Origin: HK-STAS-PATE-36 sp964610345 | GTDB lineage: Bacteria > Patescibacteriota > Saccharimonadia > Saccharimonadales > JAGQNJ01 | Assembly: GCA_964610345.1 (NCBI GenBank) | Contig: CAZSVQ010000008.1 | Location: 1-28,698, forward strand | Direction: 5' to 3' | DNA: 28,698 nt | Shown: one piece after another, positions 8,776-16,413 of the stretch | Position numbering within the stretch: the stretch's first letter is position 1 | How the letters are laid out: each line of letters starts with the position of its first letter | Made by a program: the position numbers and the translations under genes | Notes under the pieces: generated by a model | Told to the model about the DNA's origin: nothing | Seen by the model: only the letters and a program-made list of their open reading frames with translations | Databases searched by the model: none

Positions 8776-9135
8776 TTATTGCGAACGAAATTTGCCAATT
8801 AAGCGCCGAGTGTGACCACGCAGTACAGAATGTTGCTCTTTGTATCGCTTTAGTTGATTTTTAAGCTTAGTTTCAACAATATCAATAGCCGCAAACATAT
8901 TTAAAGTTGTTTCTTTGGTGGTTATGACATCATTTGGTAGCGTCAAAATGACCTCACAAGTATATTGCTTTTTACCTTTGCTGTTTGCTGATTTTAGTTT
9001 TACTTCAGCATGCGCTGATTCTCTGGCACGTCTTGGTATGTATTTGTCTAGCTTACCAATTTTTTTATTTACGTATTTTCTTAAATCGTCTCCGACATCA
9101 GTATGTATCCCATTTATCTCGAGCCGTTCAATCAT
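8776..9135 (-). CDS. hpf: Ribosome hibernation factor, short HPF/RaiA type
   Basis: 119 residues from the ATG at 9135, which has GAAGGAG 10 bases upstream and lies one base after the serS stop (TAA A ATG). A longer reading from a TTG at 9159 would overlap serS and is not needed. The protein has the S30AE fold pattern: an N-terminal strand MIERLEINGIHTDV, a basic helix (LRKYVNKKIGKLDKYI), and the later helix with DIVETKLKNQLKRYK. It lacks the C-terminal dimerisation domain of long HPF, so it should bind and inactivate 70S ribosomes without that domain's 100S pairing. Adjacency to secA is conserved in Firmicutes. Confidence 0.92.
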   Translation of the reverse strand: MIERLEINGIHTDVGDDLRKYVNKKIGKLDKYIPRRARESAHAEVKLKSANSKGKKQYTCEVILTLPNDVITTKETTLNMFAAIDIVETKLKNQLKRYKEQHSVLRGHTRRLIGKFRSQ

Positions 9136-9136
9136 T

Positions 9137-10432
9137 TTATAAAATCTCCTTCCCGCCAATAAATGGCCTTAATACTTCTGGCACCACCACGTCACCATCA
9201 TTATTTTGATAGTTTTCAATAATAGCAATAAGTGGTCGTTGCGAAAACACCGTAGCATCATTGGTATGCACTAGTTTAATTTTTCCGTCTTTATTACGCA
9301 AGCGCGTCTTCATGGCTCTAGCTTGGTAATCGCCAATGTAATCAGCAGTGTGGGTTTCGCGGTAAGTTTGCTGGCTCGGCAACCACACTTCAATATCAAC
9401 ACCTTTTGCATTTGGCCGGCCAATATCTGCCGTACACTTTTCAAGAACATGATAAGGCAAGCCAAGTTGTTGCATTAAATATTCTTGTATGGCCACCATA
9501 AATAAATGCTCATCAAGTGAAGATTCTGGCTTGGTAAAACTTTCCATCTCCAGTTTATTAAATTGGTGTAATCTAAAAATCCCTTCGGTGTCTTTACCGT
9601 AAGTACCAGCTTCTTTTCTAAAGGCCGTAGTGTAGCCAACGTAGCGAACTGGCAAATCTGCCTCGTCAAGAATTTCATTTAAATAAATTGGAGCAATTGT
9701 GTGCTCGGCACTAGCATTCATCCACAAATCTTCACCCTCAAATTTATAAGTTTGCTCTTCGCGGTTTAGTCGGCCGGTTGCTTCAAAGACCTCTTTTTTA
9801 GCAACTGCTGGTGGTAATATCGGTATAAAAGGCTTGCTACTAACATTTAAGTTATTGTCTGAAGCGATCTGTTTAAGTACATTTTCATCAGACAAAACAT
9901 CCATGCCGTATTGCCATAGGGCGAATTCTAGCCTTACTAAATCTCCTTTAGTGTAAACAAACCTTGCGCCAGCAATTTTAACCGCCCGCTCTTTGTCCAG
10001 CCAGCCTTTTGCTTCAGCAATTTCTGCATGATTTTTAGGTTTAAAATCAAAATCTGGTTTGTCGCCAACGATTTTAATAACCTTATTTTCTGCCTCTGTA
10101 CTACCAACCGGCACAGAATCAAGAGGCATATTGGGCACTGTTTTAAGTAACTCAATAAATTCTTGGTTAATTGAAGCAAATTTATGCTCTAAATCAGTTA
10201 GATTATCTTTAATTTCCCTGCCACTTGCCACTTGATCTGGAGATGGTTTATTACCCTTCATGCTCTCTGCGATTTCGTTGCGTTTTTGCCGGAGCTCGTC
10301 GACTTGTTGTTGCATTTCACGACGCTTTTCATCGAATCCCAACAATTGTTGGACGTCAATATCATAACCTTTTTGTTTTGCTTTTTCCCTCACCACTTCT
10401 GGGTTTTCTCGAATAAACTGTATATCTAACAT
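9137..10432 (-). CDS. serS: Seryl-tRNA synthetase
   Basis: 431 residues, the usual length. An N-terminal long coiled-coil arm for the tRNA-Ser variable loop (about 30-105) precedes a class II core. Motif 2 is seen in AFRKEAGTYGKDTEGIFRLH and motif 3 in IIENYQNNDGDVVVPEVLRP. It charges tRNA-Ser with serine using ATP. The start is ATG with TATAAT 6 bases upstream and no Shine-Dalgarno, directly after the nuclease stop. It therefore appears to begin a transcript that continues into hpf and secA. Confidence 0.97.
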   Translation of the reverse strand: MLDIQFIRENPEVVREKAKQKGYDIDVQQLLGFDEKRREMQQQVDELRQKRNEIAESMKGNKPSPDQVASGREIKDNLTDLEHKFASINQEFIELLKTVPNMPLDSVPVGSTEAENKVIKIVGDKPDFDFKPKNHAEIAEAKGWLDKERAVKIAGARFVYTKGDLVRLEFALWQYGMDVLSDENVLKQIASDNNLNVSSKPFIPILPPAVAKKEVFEATGRLNREEQTYKFEGEDLWMNASAEHTIAPIYLNEILDEADLPVRYVGYTTAFRKEAGTYGKDTEGIFRLHQFNKLEMESFTKPESSLDEHLFMVAIQEYLMQQLGLPYHVLEKCTADIGRPNAKGVDIEVWLPSQQTYRETHTADYIGDYQARAMKTRLRNKDGKIKLVHTNDATVFSQRPLIAIIENYQNNDGDVVVPEVLRPFIGGKEIL

Positions 10433-10438
10433 ACTTAT

Positions 10439-10444
10439 ATTATA
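10439..10444 (-). promoter_or_regulatory. -10 box of serS, leaderless arrangement
   Basis: A perfect TATAAT on the minus strand ends 6 bases before the serS ATG and begins 3 bases after the upstream nuclease stop codon. No Shine-Dalgarno intervenes. Transcription would start at or next to the ATG. Confidence 0.55.
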
Positions 10445-10447
10445 CCT

Positions 10448-11248
10448 CTAATTGCCAAGCTTTTTAAGATGACTTAGCGTGAGTTCCGTCCGCATCTTGG
10501 CGTAATCACAAAATTCGCACGGATTACTTGGGTTCATAATATACTTTCCTACTGGTGGCATTTTGTCGCTATCCATAACTAACTTCATATCTTTTATTGT
10601 TTTGTCTACCCAATCACTGTTGCCATGATGTGGAAATACGTGAGTTTCAAAATTAACTACGTTATCAAACTTATCATGATCCCAACTGCCGGTTGCATAA
10701 ACAAAATATCCAGTGTCACTGACATCAAAGCCGTTTGCTCTTAGTAACCACTGATAAATCTCCATTTGCCGCCGATAAGTATCGTACCAAGTACCTTCAG
10801 CCCCTAGTGCTTTTACCGGTTGGGTTTTAGCGGTTGCTTTGTAATCAACCACCATCAATTTACCTTTGCTATCAACCCAGACATCATCAACTGCTCCATA
10901 AATATGTAAATTTGTTGGCTGATGAATTGTGTCTACGCCTGCGTTTGCACCAAGCGCTCGACGCCATTTATCTAAATTTTTGTGCTTATACGGTACAGCA
11001 TCTACTCCAAACTGAGTCATCAACGGGTGCGCTTCGCCGTTGTCACGATAATAATCAAATTCTTTTTTAAATAACTCATCTATGGCTTTGTTAATATTAA
11101 ATGGTGGTCCGCTTGGTCGACTAATTTTTAACCTTACATCCAGCCAAAAACATCGCTGACATTGCATAAACAACTCAACCTTACTCCTACTTAACCTATA
11201 GGGTTGTTTTTGTCCTGGCTGATATGGCAAACTACGTAAATAACCCAT
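10448..11248 (-). CDS. PD-(D/E)XK (RecB-type) nuclease family protein
   Basis: 266 residues. The core of a RecB/Cas4-like nuclease is visible: an acidic pair after a strand in YGAVDD (D121/D122), then VDYKATAK (D135, K137), then the QxxxY motif in RRQMEIYQWLL (Q161, Y165). The N-terminus has SRSKVELFMQCQRCFW and the C-terminus NPCEFCDY, giving four cysteines (C30, C33, C244, C247) placed like the iron-sulfur or zinc clamp that brackets the nuclease core in AddB and Cas4. No helicase domain or cas gene is nearby, so it is a free-standing nuclease, probably for DNA repair or end processing. The exact substrate cannot be read from sequence. Confidence 0.85.
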   Translation of the reverse strand: MGYLRSLPYQPGQKQPYRLSRSKVELFMQCQRCFWLDVRLKISRPSGPPFNINKAIDELFKKEFDYYRDNGEAHPLMTQFGVDAVPYKHKNLDKWRRALGANAGVDTIHQPTNLHIYGAVDDVWVDSKGKLMVVDYKATAKTQPVKALGAEGTWYDTYRRQMEIYQWLLRANGFDVSDTGYFVYATGSWDHDKFDNVVNFETHVFPHHGNSDWVDKTIKDMKLVMDSDKMPPVGKYIMNPSNPCEFCDYAKMRTELTLSHLKKLGN

Positions 11249-11257
11249 AATTATTCA

Positions 11258-11263
11258 ATTATA
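11258..11263 (-). promoter_or_regulatory. -10 box of the nuclease gene, overlapping the rlmD-like stop
   Basis: TATAAT on the minus strand ends 9 bases before the nuclease ATG. It shares bases with the TAA stop of the upstream methyltransferase gene (GTA TAA T). There is no Shine-Dalgarno, so a leaderless mRNA is predicted. Confidence 0.55.
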
Positions 11264-12503
11264 CCAATTCCATTACTGCAAGGGTTTCAATATGAGGGGT
11301 GCGTGGGAAGAAATTATAGCCTTCAAAGAAACTTACCAAATAATTAGATTCAAGCAATTTTATGTCTCTAGCCTGAGTTGCAGGGTTGCAACTTAAATAA
11401 ATAACTTTTTTAGGCTTAGTATGTAAAATACGATTGATAACATTTTTATGTAATCCTGCACGTGGTGGGTCAACTATTAGAATTTTGTCTTTAATTATAT
11501 AATCTAAAGCTTTTTCGCTTGAAGCTTGTATGACTTTAGCATCTGAGTCTTTTGTATTATGTATAGCCATTTTAGCAGTAGCATCGTCCAGCTCAATTAT
11601 AGTTGGGTTATTACTGACACCAAGGCCAATACTACCAACCCCTCCATACATATCTACTACCTCGTTTTCATATACAAATTTTTTAATAACAGATAAAGCT
11701 TGCTCAAATATTGGTAGATTAACCTGAAAAAACGAATCACTATTGTATTCAAAACTCTTACCCAATAATGTATCTTGTATGGTTGTATCACCCAACTTAT
11801 ACATTAGCTTGGTAGGTACGGATGCTGGACTTTTTGGGTTAGAATAATACACTGCCAGCCCATTTAAATTACTAGGTAAAGCTAATTTGATAAAATCTTG
11901 ATTTTTTACAAATAAACTAGCGGCCGCTTCGCCAGTTTGGTTTGCTCGCACAATAACTGTTTTAAGGTCACCGGCACGAATATTATGTTTTTGCAGTTCT
12001 TTTAAAACCTGGTTCGCCCCATTGTCCACTGACGGTAGCGCCAACGCACTACCAACCACTATTTGCTTGCCGTGGCTACCTCGCTTATGTAATGCTAGGT
12101 GTATCCCATAATCATCACCCCAAAAACTATATTCCATTTTGTTTCTGTAATGATATTCATGACTTGGGGTAGTAAATCTATAATCCGGCAACACTACGTG
12201 TTCCCGCGCAAACACCTCATTTATGATTTCTTTCTTATATTTGTTTTCGACCTCAAAAGTCATAATTTGCCAGGGTGAGGTTGATAGATATATTTCTTCT
12301 TTAGGTGTAGTGCGTTCAGTGCTAGGCTCTAAAACATCCTCCGCAACTGCTTCTACATAATCACGCCGTTTTTTAATAATGCGCACCTTTGCTACTTCGC
12401 CAGGAAGTGCATTCCATACAAAAACTTTTCGACCATCTGGTAGCGTCGCCAACCCCTGGCCACCATGTACCAGTTTCTCAATTGTAACTGTAAAATTATC
12501 CAT
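11259..12503 (-). CDS. RlmD/TrmA-family RNA m5U methyltransferase
   Basis: 414 residues. An N-terminal TRAM domain (about 1-60, with EKLVHGGQGLATLPDGRKVF) precedes the methyltransferase. The SAM-binding motif is VDMYGGVGSIGLG, followed by IVDPPRAG and the catalytic YLSCNPATQARD (nucleophile C372) and the general base in HIETLAV (E406). It makes 5-methyluridine in 23S rRNA or tRNA; the TRAM domain favours the RlmD/RumA group, but the target base cannot be assigned. C372 is the only cysteine, so the [4Fe-4S] cluster cysteines of canonical RlmD are missing; the stretch LSTSPWQIMTFE stands where CGGC..Q would be. The ATG lies inside the end of the HAD gene (8-base overlap), implying translational coupling. 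Confidence 0.9.
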   Translation of the reverse strand: MDNFTVTIEKLVHGGQGLATLPDGRKVFVWNALPGEVAKVRIIKKRRDYVEAVAEDVLEPSTERTTPKEEIYLSTSPWQIMTFEVENKYKKEIINEVFAREHVVLPDYRFTTPSHEYHYRNKMEYSFWGDDYGIHLALHKRGSHGKQIVVGSALALPSVDNGANQVLKELQKHNIRAGDLKTVIVRANQTGEAAASLFVKNQDFIKLALPSNLNGLAVYYSNPKSPASVPTKLMYKLGDTTIQDTLLGKSFEYNSDSFFQVNLPIFEQALSVIKKFVYENEVVDMYGGVGSIGLGVSNNPTIIELDDATAKMAIHNTKDSDAKVIQASSEKALDYIIKDKILIVDPPRAGLHKNVINRILHTKPKKVIYLSCNPATQARDIKLLESNYLVSFFEGYNFFPRTPHIETLAVMELV

Positions 12504-13110
12504 TTATGTTTTTAATTATGTCTGCAGGTTTATCGGCCAAAATATCTGGTTTAAATCTGGCGAGAATGGTTTTGCCATTATAGCCCCAAGTCACACTAAT
12601 TATTGGAATTCTCACCTTTTTTGCCGCCTCAATATCTCTCACCTCATCACCAATATAAATTGCGCTTTTAACGTCAATTCCTTCTCTCTTCATTACTTTT
12701 TTAATAGCCTGTGCTTTGCTAAAAATCCCCACATTTCCATACACATGCTTAAAATATTTTTTTAAGTTATACTCTTCTAAAAATTTATTTATAATCCCAG
12801 CACTATTTGAGCTGACTACATACAAGTTATGGCCAGTGTCTGCCAGTTGTCTTATAACATCATCCAGGTTATCAAACAACTTAACTTCGTGCATGCGTTT
12901 TTGTAAGATTGGGCGCCCTTTGACAAGCAAGCTAGGTACTTTATATATTGGTATCTTAGCCTCTTTAAGTATTTGCTTAACGGTCATATTACGGTAACGA
13001 GCGATTTCTTTATCACTTATATCTTGCTGGAGCATCTCTTCGGCGATTTCTATAATAACCGGCATACTGTTGGCCAAAGTACCATCAAAATCAAAAATTA
13101 CATTCTTCAT
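12496..13110 (-). CDS. HAD-superfamily phosphatase, phosphoglycolate-phosphatase-like
   Basis: 204 residues. All HAD motifs are present: motif I FDFDGTLA (nucleophile D7, acid/base D9), motif II VVSSNS (near 98-103), motif III lysine K132 in FSKAQ, and motif IV IYIGDEVRDIEAA (D155, D159). A helical cap lies between motifs I and II (about 15-90), the subclass I layout of phosphoglycolate and pyrophosphate phosphatases. The substrate is unassigned. The gene starts an apparent three-gene run (HAD, methyltransferase, nuclease). TACAAT lies 8 bases before the ATG, so its mRNA may be leaderless. Confidence 0.88.
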   Translation of the reverse strand: MKNVIFDFDGTLANSMPVIIEIAEEMLQQDISDKEIARYRNMTVKQILKEAKIPIYKVPSLLVKGRPILQKRMHEVKLFDNLDDVIRQLADTGHNLYVVSSNSAGIINKFLEEYNLKKYFKHVYGNVGIFSKAQAIKKVMKREGIDVKSAIYIGDEVRDIEAAKKVRIPIISVTWGYNGKTILARFKPDILADKPADIIKNING

Positions 13111-13118
13111 TTACCCTT

Positions 13119-13124
13119 ATTGTA
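13119..13124 (-). promoter_or_regulatory. -10-like box of the HAD gene
   Basis: TACAAT preceded by TG on the minus strand, ending 8 bases before the ATG. An AAGGG sits only 3 bases from the ATG, too close for a normal Shine-Dalgarno, so a leaderless start is the simpler reading. Confidence 0.45.
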
Positions 13125-13163
13125 CAGGGGTAGTGTTACTATTAAAAGCCTATTTACTTGACT

Positions 13164-13970
13164 CTAACGCAAACTGCCGAAGTATACTTGCAGAGCCACA
13201 AGAGTTTGCAAAACAAAAAGAATAACAAAAAATGCTTGTTCAGTAGTTACTGCATTTGCCCATTTACCCTGTTTTTTGTAATGTTTATTAAGTAGCACAA
13301 TAAACAAACCCTGCACTACTATCACTGTTAAGTAAATCCAATACACAAAGGCATTTATGCTGTTGCCACCAAATATAAATGTACCCCATACATAAATTAA
13401 TATCACCAACCAAGGGATGATCATCGCTTTGATTGCATTTACTGGAGCAAACCAAGCCATGGTTTTACTACCGCGTGCCCATAAATCATTTACAATGCCA
13501 AAGGCAGTAGCAAATAACCCGACTGAAATCATCAGAAGTAAGCTAGAAACATCAAACACACCACTCAATAATGCAACTACAACCATCACAAAGCCACTAA
13601 TTACACCATAAGCAACCCATCTAGTTAAGCTACTACCCTTTTTAAGATCCGCCTGATACTGTTTTTTATAAACAGTCGCAAAAACTACATGCCCAATTGC
13701 CGATAAAACTAGCATACCAGCCAATAGCCAAACCAAATTAATATCAAATAATCGACTAGTGCCTACAGAATGGACCACCTGGCCACCACTGCTCAGCAGA
13801 GGGTCGTAAGCTAAATAATTAGTTGTAATTGGTAAAGACTTTTCCTTACCTAAAGCAATAATTAATATTACCTGTAAAAAATACAAACCCGCAAACACTA
13901 TATGTAATTTATTAAAGCTAGTTAAATCTGCTTTATTATTGTTACTCAAAATACCTTTTAATTTATTCAT
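13164..13970 (-). CDS. Heliorhodopsin-like seven-helix protein lacking the retinal lysine
   Basis: 268 residues with seven predicted helices (about 22-41, 76-100, 118-138, 142-163, 176-198, 205-227, 243-264). Family signature pieces recalled from heliorhodopsin 48C12 are all here in order: LPITTNYL after helix 1, LSAIGHVVFAT in helix 2 (H94 matches a conserved histidine), TRWVAYG at the start of helix 3, IIPWLVILIYV in helix 5, and GKWANAVTTEQAFFVILF leading into helix 7 with QVYFGSL at its end. Two light-chemistry residues are replaced. The counterion glutamate of RWVEY is Ala120 (codon 13611-13613), and the Schiff-base lysine falls on Gln255 (codon 13206-13208) in an ungapped alignment. The protein therefore probably does not bind retinal covalently. 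A lysine in helix 5 (K181) is unusual. Function is unknown: a lipid, pigment or protein sensor, or a partner of another rhodopsin, are guesses. It is divergent from the 507-residue unknown and upstream of the HAD gene. Confidence 0.85.
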   Translation of the reverse strand: MNKLKGILSNNNKADLTSFNKLHIVFAGLYFLQVILIIALGKEKSLPITTNYLAYDPLLSSGGQVVHSVGTSRLFDINLVWLLAGMLVLSAIGHVVFATVYKKQYQADLKKGSSLTRWVAYGVISGFVMVVVALLSGVFDVSSLLLMISVGLFATAFGIVNDLWARGSKTMAWFAPVNAIKAMIIPWLVILIYVWGTFIFGGNSINAFVYWIYLTVIVVQGLFIVLLNKHYKKQGKWANAVTTEQAFFVILFVLQTLVALQVYFGSLR

Positions 13971-13981
13971 ACAACCACTTT

Positions 13982-13987
13982 ATCATA
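13982..13987 (-). promoter_or_regulatory. Possible -10 box of the heliorhodopsin-like gene
   Basis: TATGAT on the minus strand ends 11 bases before the ATG, in the 73-base gap shared with the divergent 507-residue gene. No clear Shine-Dalgarno or -35 hexamer is visible. Confidence 0.35.
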
Positions 13988-14043
13988 AACTAAGTTGAAT
14001 TTTCACAAAACTTACAGTTTAATATAGACTTATTTCTATTTTT

Positions 14044-15567
14044 ATGTTATTATTATCTTTTATGGATACTCCCCCAACTCAAGTTTCAGATTCATTGGTT
14101 GACAATGACGATTTAGCGCATCAGATGCTACCCAGCGCCTTGGCTCATACTCTAACAGTACTTTTAGATGAAAGCATTTGTACTTTGCGTGAATATTCTG
14201 ACAATGCAGATACTGGCGTAGATTCACTTAAAGATATACTAGAAAAATTAACATGCGAAACTCAATTTGATAATGAAAAATTTATTAATCTATTTAATAA
14301 TAATGTAAACTTTGATGCAGAACTTCAACTAAAAACTGCCAAAGAACGTAGCAAAAAAGCCGTTTTGCAGCGAGGTTCTGTGGACGTTGTAGACGAAGAA
14401 ACTCAATTACAGCAAAAAATAAATTTGCCACCTGACGCTAGACCCCTATTTGTAAGCGGAATCGATGATACTACCCTACCTAAGCAAGAAACTCTCCATA
14501 TAGATATCTCAAACCCAGAAAAGTTTCATGATATACTTAACAACATTTTTGCTAATGTAATAACTAAGGCAATCGAGTTAGAAAAATTGATACCTAGTTA
14601 TGATGAATTTATCCAAAATATCGCAAGTGATACATTTACTTCAGCAATTAAATCTAAATCTGATTTAGATGGTTTCATCTTGCATTCATTGAAAAGCGGA
14701 AAAATAATCCAAATGATAAAAAGGAAGAATAATGAAATTCAAAAACTGTTAACCCAGTTCACCGAAGATCCAGAGGAAACTGCTGCAAAATGGCTTTACG
14801 AATCTAATAAAACTCAGATAGAAACATTAAATAAAGAATTAGTACTGGGTACTATCCTTGAAAAAACAGCTGAGATATATCATAACCTAGATAAATCATT
14901 GCTAAAAAAATCTAAGGCAAGACCAGAAATAGCTGAAGTAAAAAGCAAAAAACGTAAGGCTACCCACAACCAAAAAAATACCAGTCATTTAGATGAGGCT
15001 GGAGACTCAACCTCTATTCAAGAAATGCAAGAATATTCAGATACTCAAGCTGAGTTCTCGTTAGCGTGGGTTAACGGTGGATTGCCTACTAAGCAAAGAG
15101 TAGAATCTTTCAATGATAATAGCAAAAAATCTGCCATTATCCATGCTATTGACCCTAAACTAATAGATATTGCCAAAAAAACTTACGAGAAAACGGAAAT
15201 CGCATATAAAATAAATATTGCAATAGACCGACAAGCTTGGCTACTTGCCAACGACATCAAGCCATGGGAACCGAATAGTGGCGCCAAACGAGTTGATAAG
15301 AATGGCCAAGCACCTTCAGAATACCGCAATGAAACTATTTGGTATACAAGTGATATTCGCCCAAACTCTCCCCGGGTATATTTTGTCATTAAAACCGCTA
15401 AAGAACTGAATATCACTGAATTATTTAACCAAAACACTAATGATCAAGAAATATTTTGCATGGTTGTTATAGCGATAACCGACAAAAAGAACCAAATAGA
15501 CGTACTACAACGACTAACCGGAAAATCTCATTCTTGGCTAAAAAGCAAAGGTGCGGGTGCAATTTAA
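14044..15567 (+). CDS. Unknown 507-residue soluble protein
   Basis: I do not recognise this family. The first ATG is at 14044; a second at 14062 (MDTPPTQ) is an equally plausible start and would remove a short hydrophobic MLLLSF. No signal peptide or membrane helix is seen. The middle (about 160-300) is rich in predicted helices and charged residues. A lysine-rich linker (about 300-325) joins it to a C-terminal part (about 370-507) that looks like a compact alpha/beta domain with strands such as PRVYFVI and IFCMVVIAITD and a tryptophan/aromatic set (IDRQAWLLAND, NETIWYTSD). It is one of the few plus-strand genes here. It is divergent from the heliorhodopsin-like gene and convergent with msrA, with one base between the stops. 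Base composition resembles its neighbours, so there is no sign of recent transfer. Confidence 0.8.
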   Translation: MLLLSFMDTPPTQVSDSLVDNDDLAHQMLPSALAHTLTVLLDESICTLREYSDNADTGVDSLKDILEKLTCETQFDNEKFINLFNNNVNFDAELQLKTAKERSKKAVLQRGSVDVVDEETQLQQKINLPPDARPLFVSGIDDTTLPKQETLHIDISNPEKFHDILNNIFANVITKAIELEKLIPSYDEFIQNIASDTFTSAIKSKSDLDGFILHSLKSGKIIQMIKRKNNEIQKLLTQFTEDPEETAAKWLYESNKTQIETLNKELVLGTILEKTAEIYHNLDKSLLKKSKARPEIAEVKSKKRKATHNQKNTSHLDEAGDSTSIQEMQEYSDTQAEFSLAWVNGGLPTKQRVESFNDNSKKSAIIHAIDPKLIDIAKKTYEKTEIAYKINIAIDRQAWLLANDIKPWEPNSGAKRVDKNGQAPSEYRNETIWYTSDIRPNSPRVYFVIKTAKELNITELFNQNTNDQEIFCMVVIAITDKKNQIDVLQRLTGKSHSWLKSKGAGAI

Positions 15568-15568
15568 T

Positions 15569-16087
15569 TTATTTAAGCTTACTTGCAAATTTATCTCGTA
15601 ATTTAACTATCTTCGGATTGATAACCACCTGGCAATACGCTTGTTCAGGGTGGTTTGCAAAGTAACTATGATGTTCTGGCTCTGCTTCGTAAAACTTATC
15701 TAATGCTTTAACTTCTGTAATGATTGGATTTTCCCAAAATTTTTGAATAGCCTTGATAGAACTTATTGCCTCGTTTCGCCGAGCTTCATCTTGGTATAAA
15801 ATTATCGACCGGTACTGTGAGCCAATATCATTACCTTGCCGATCTATTGTTGTCGGGTCATGAACTGTCCAAAAAATATCCAAAATATCCTTGTATTGTA
15901 GCTTTGATTCGTCGTATTTTATGCAAACTACTTCCACGTGACCTGTTGTACCCCCACTAACCTGTTCGTATGTTGGGTTTGATTTGTGACCACCAGCATA
16001 ACCAGGCGCAACGTCAATAACACCGTCGACAAGCTGATAAACGGCCTCTAAACACCAAAAGCATCCACCGCCCAATACTGCCCGCAT
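15569..16087 (-). CDS. msrA: Peptide methionine-(S)-sulfoxide reductase
   Basis: 172 residues from the ATG at 16087, which has GAGG 8 bases upstream. This start removes a spurious TTG extension overlapping the neighbouring gene and puts the catalytic GGGCFWCLEA at the very N-terminus, as in other MsrA proteins (nucleophile C9). Other family motifs are GYAGGHKSNPTYEQV and GHVEVV, and GSQYRSII. A C-terminal cysteine (C152 in QAYCQVV) could serve as the resolving residue. The enzyme reduces methionine-S-sulfoxide in proteins and protects against oxidation. No msrB is adjacent. Confidence 0.96.
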   Translation of the reverse strand: MRAVLGGGCFWCLEAVYQLVDGVIDVAPGYAGGHKSNPTYEQVSGGTTGHVEVVCIKYDESKLQYKDILDIFWTVHDPTTIDRQGNDIGSQYRSIILYQDEARRNEAISSIKAIQKFWENPIITEVKALDKFYEAEPEHHSYFANHPEQAYCQVVINPKIVKLRDKFASKLK

Positions 16088-16097
16088 AATTGATGCC

Positions 16098-16331
16098 TCA
16101 GTCGCGCTCGATTGCTCGCTCGGCGGCCCGCTCATCAGCACGGTCTTGTGCGGTTTGATTTTTATCGTGCAAGAACAACACAATAATCAAAGTTATGATG
16201 AATGAAATAAACCACGACAAAATTAAAAATAACCAAAAATTATAACCTTTTTTCTTGGCAAGCCAAGCTGGTAAAAATGCCAAGCAAACCCATAAAAATA
16301 TACCTAAAATTGCAAAAAATATAAAACTCAT
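16098..16331 (-). CDS. Small two-helix membrane protein
   Basis: 77 residues from an ATG with AAGGAG 8 bases upstream. There are two hydrophobic helices (about 2-24 and 31-53) with a short KKKG turn. A charged, alternating acid/arginine tail (DRADERAAERAIERD) is probably an amphipathic cytoplasmic helix. The gene ends 10 bases before the msrA ATG, so the two are likely co-transcribed. The pattern of a helix, AKKKGYNFWLF and a second helix is common in small uncharacterised bacterial membrane proteins. No function can be assigned. Confidence 0.75.
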   Translation of the reverse strand: MSFIFFAILGIFLWVCLAFLPAWLAKKKGYNFWLFLILSWFISFIITLIIVLFLHDKNQTAQDRADERAAERAIERD

Positions 16332-16413
16332 AAATAAATCTCCTTATACCCCCAGTTTACACTTATTTATGTTAAATAAACAGCTCCTGGACTATAACAA
16401 ATATAAAGCCAGA

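Noticed and set aside
9136..9159. 8-residue extension of HPF from a TTG
   Set aside because: It overlaps serS; the ATG at 9135 with GAAGGAG fits the family start.
10448..11248. Cas4 and a nearby CRISPR system
   Set aside because: The nuclease has a Cas4/AddB-like cysteine layout, but there are no direct repeats or cas genes in the window.
13971..14043. A clear sigma70 promoter for the 507-residue gene
   Set aside because: TTGAAT and TAATAT are present but spaced 19 bases apart; in AT-rich sequence this is not convincing.
16088..16183. 32-residue N-terminal extension of MsrA from a TTG
   Set aside because: It overlaps the small membrane protein gene, is unrelated to MsrA, and the ATG at 16087 has a good GAGG.
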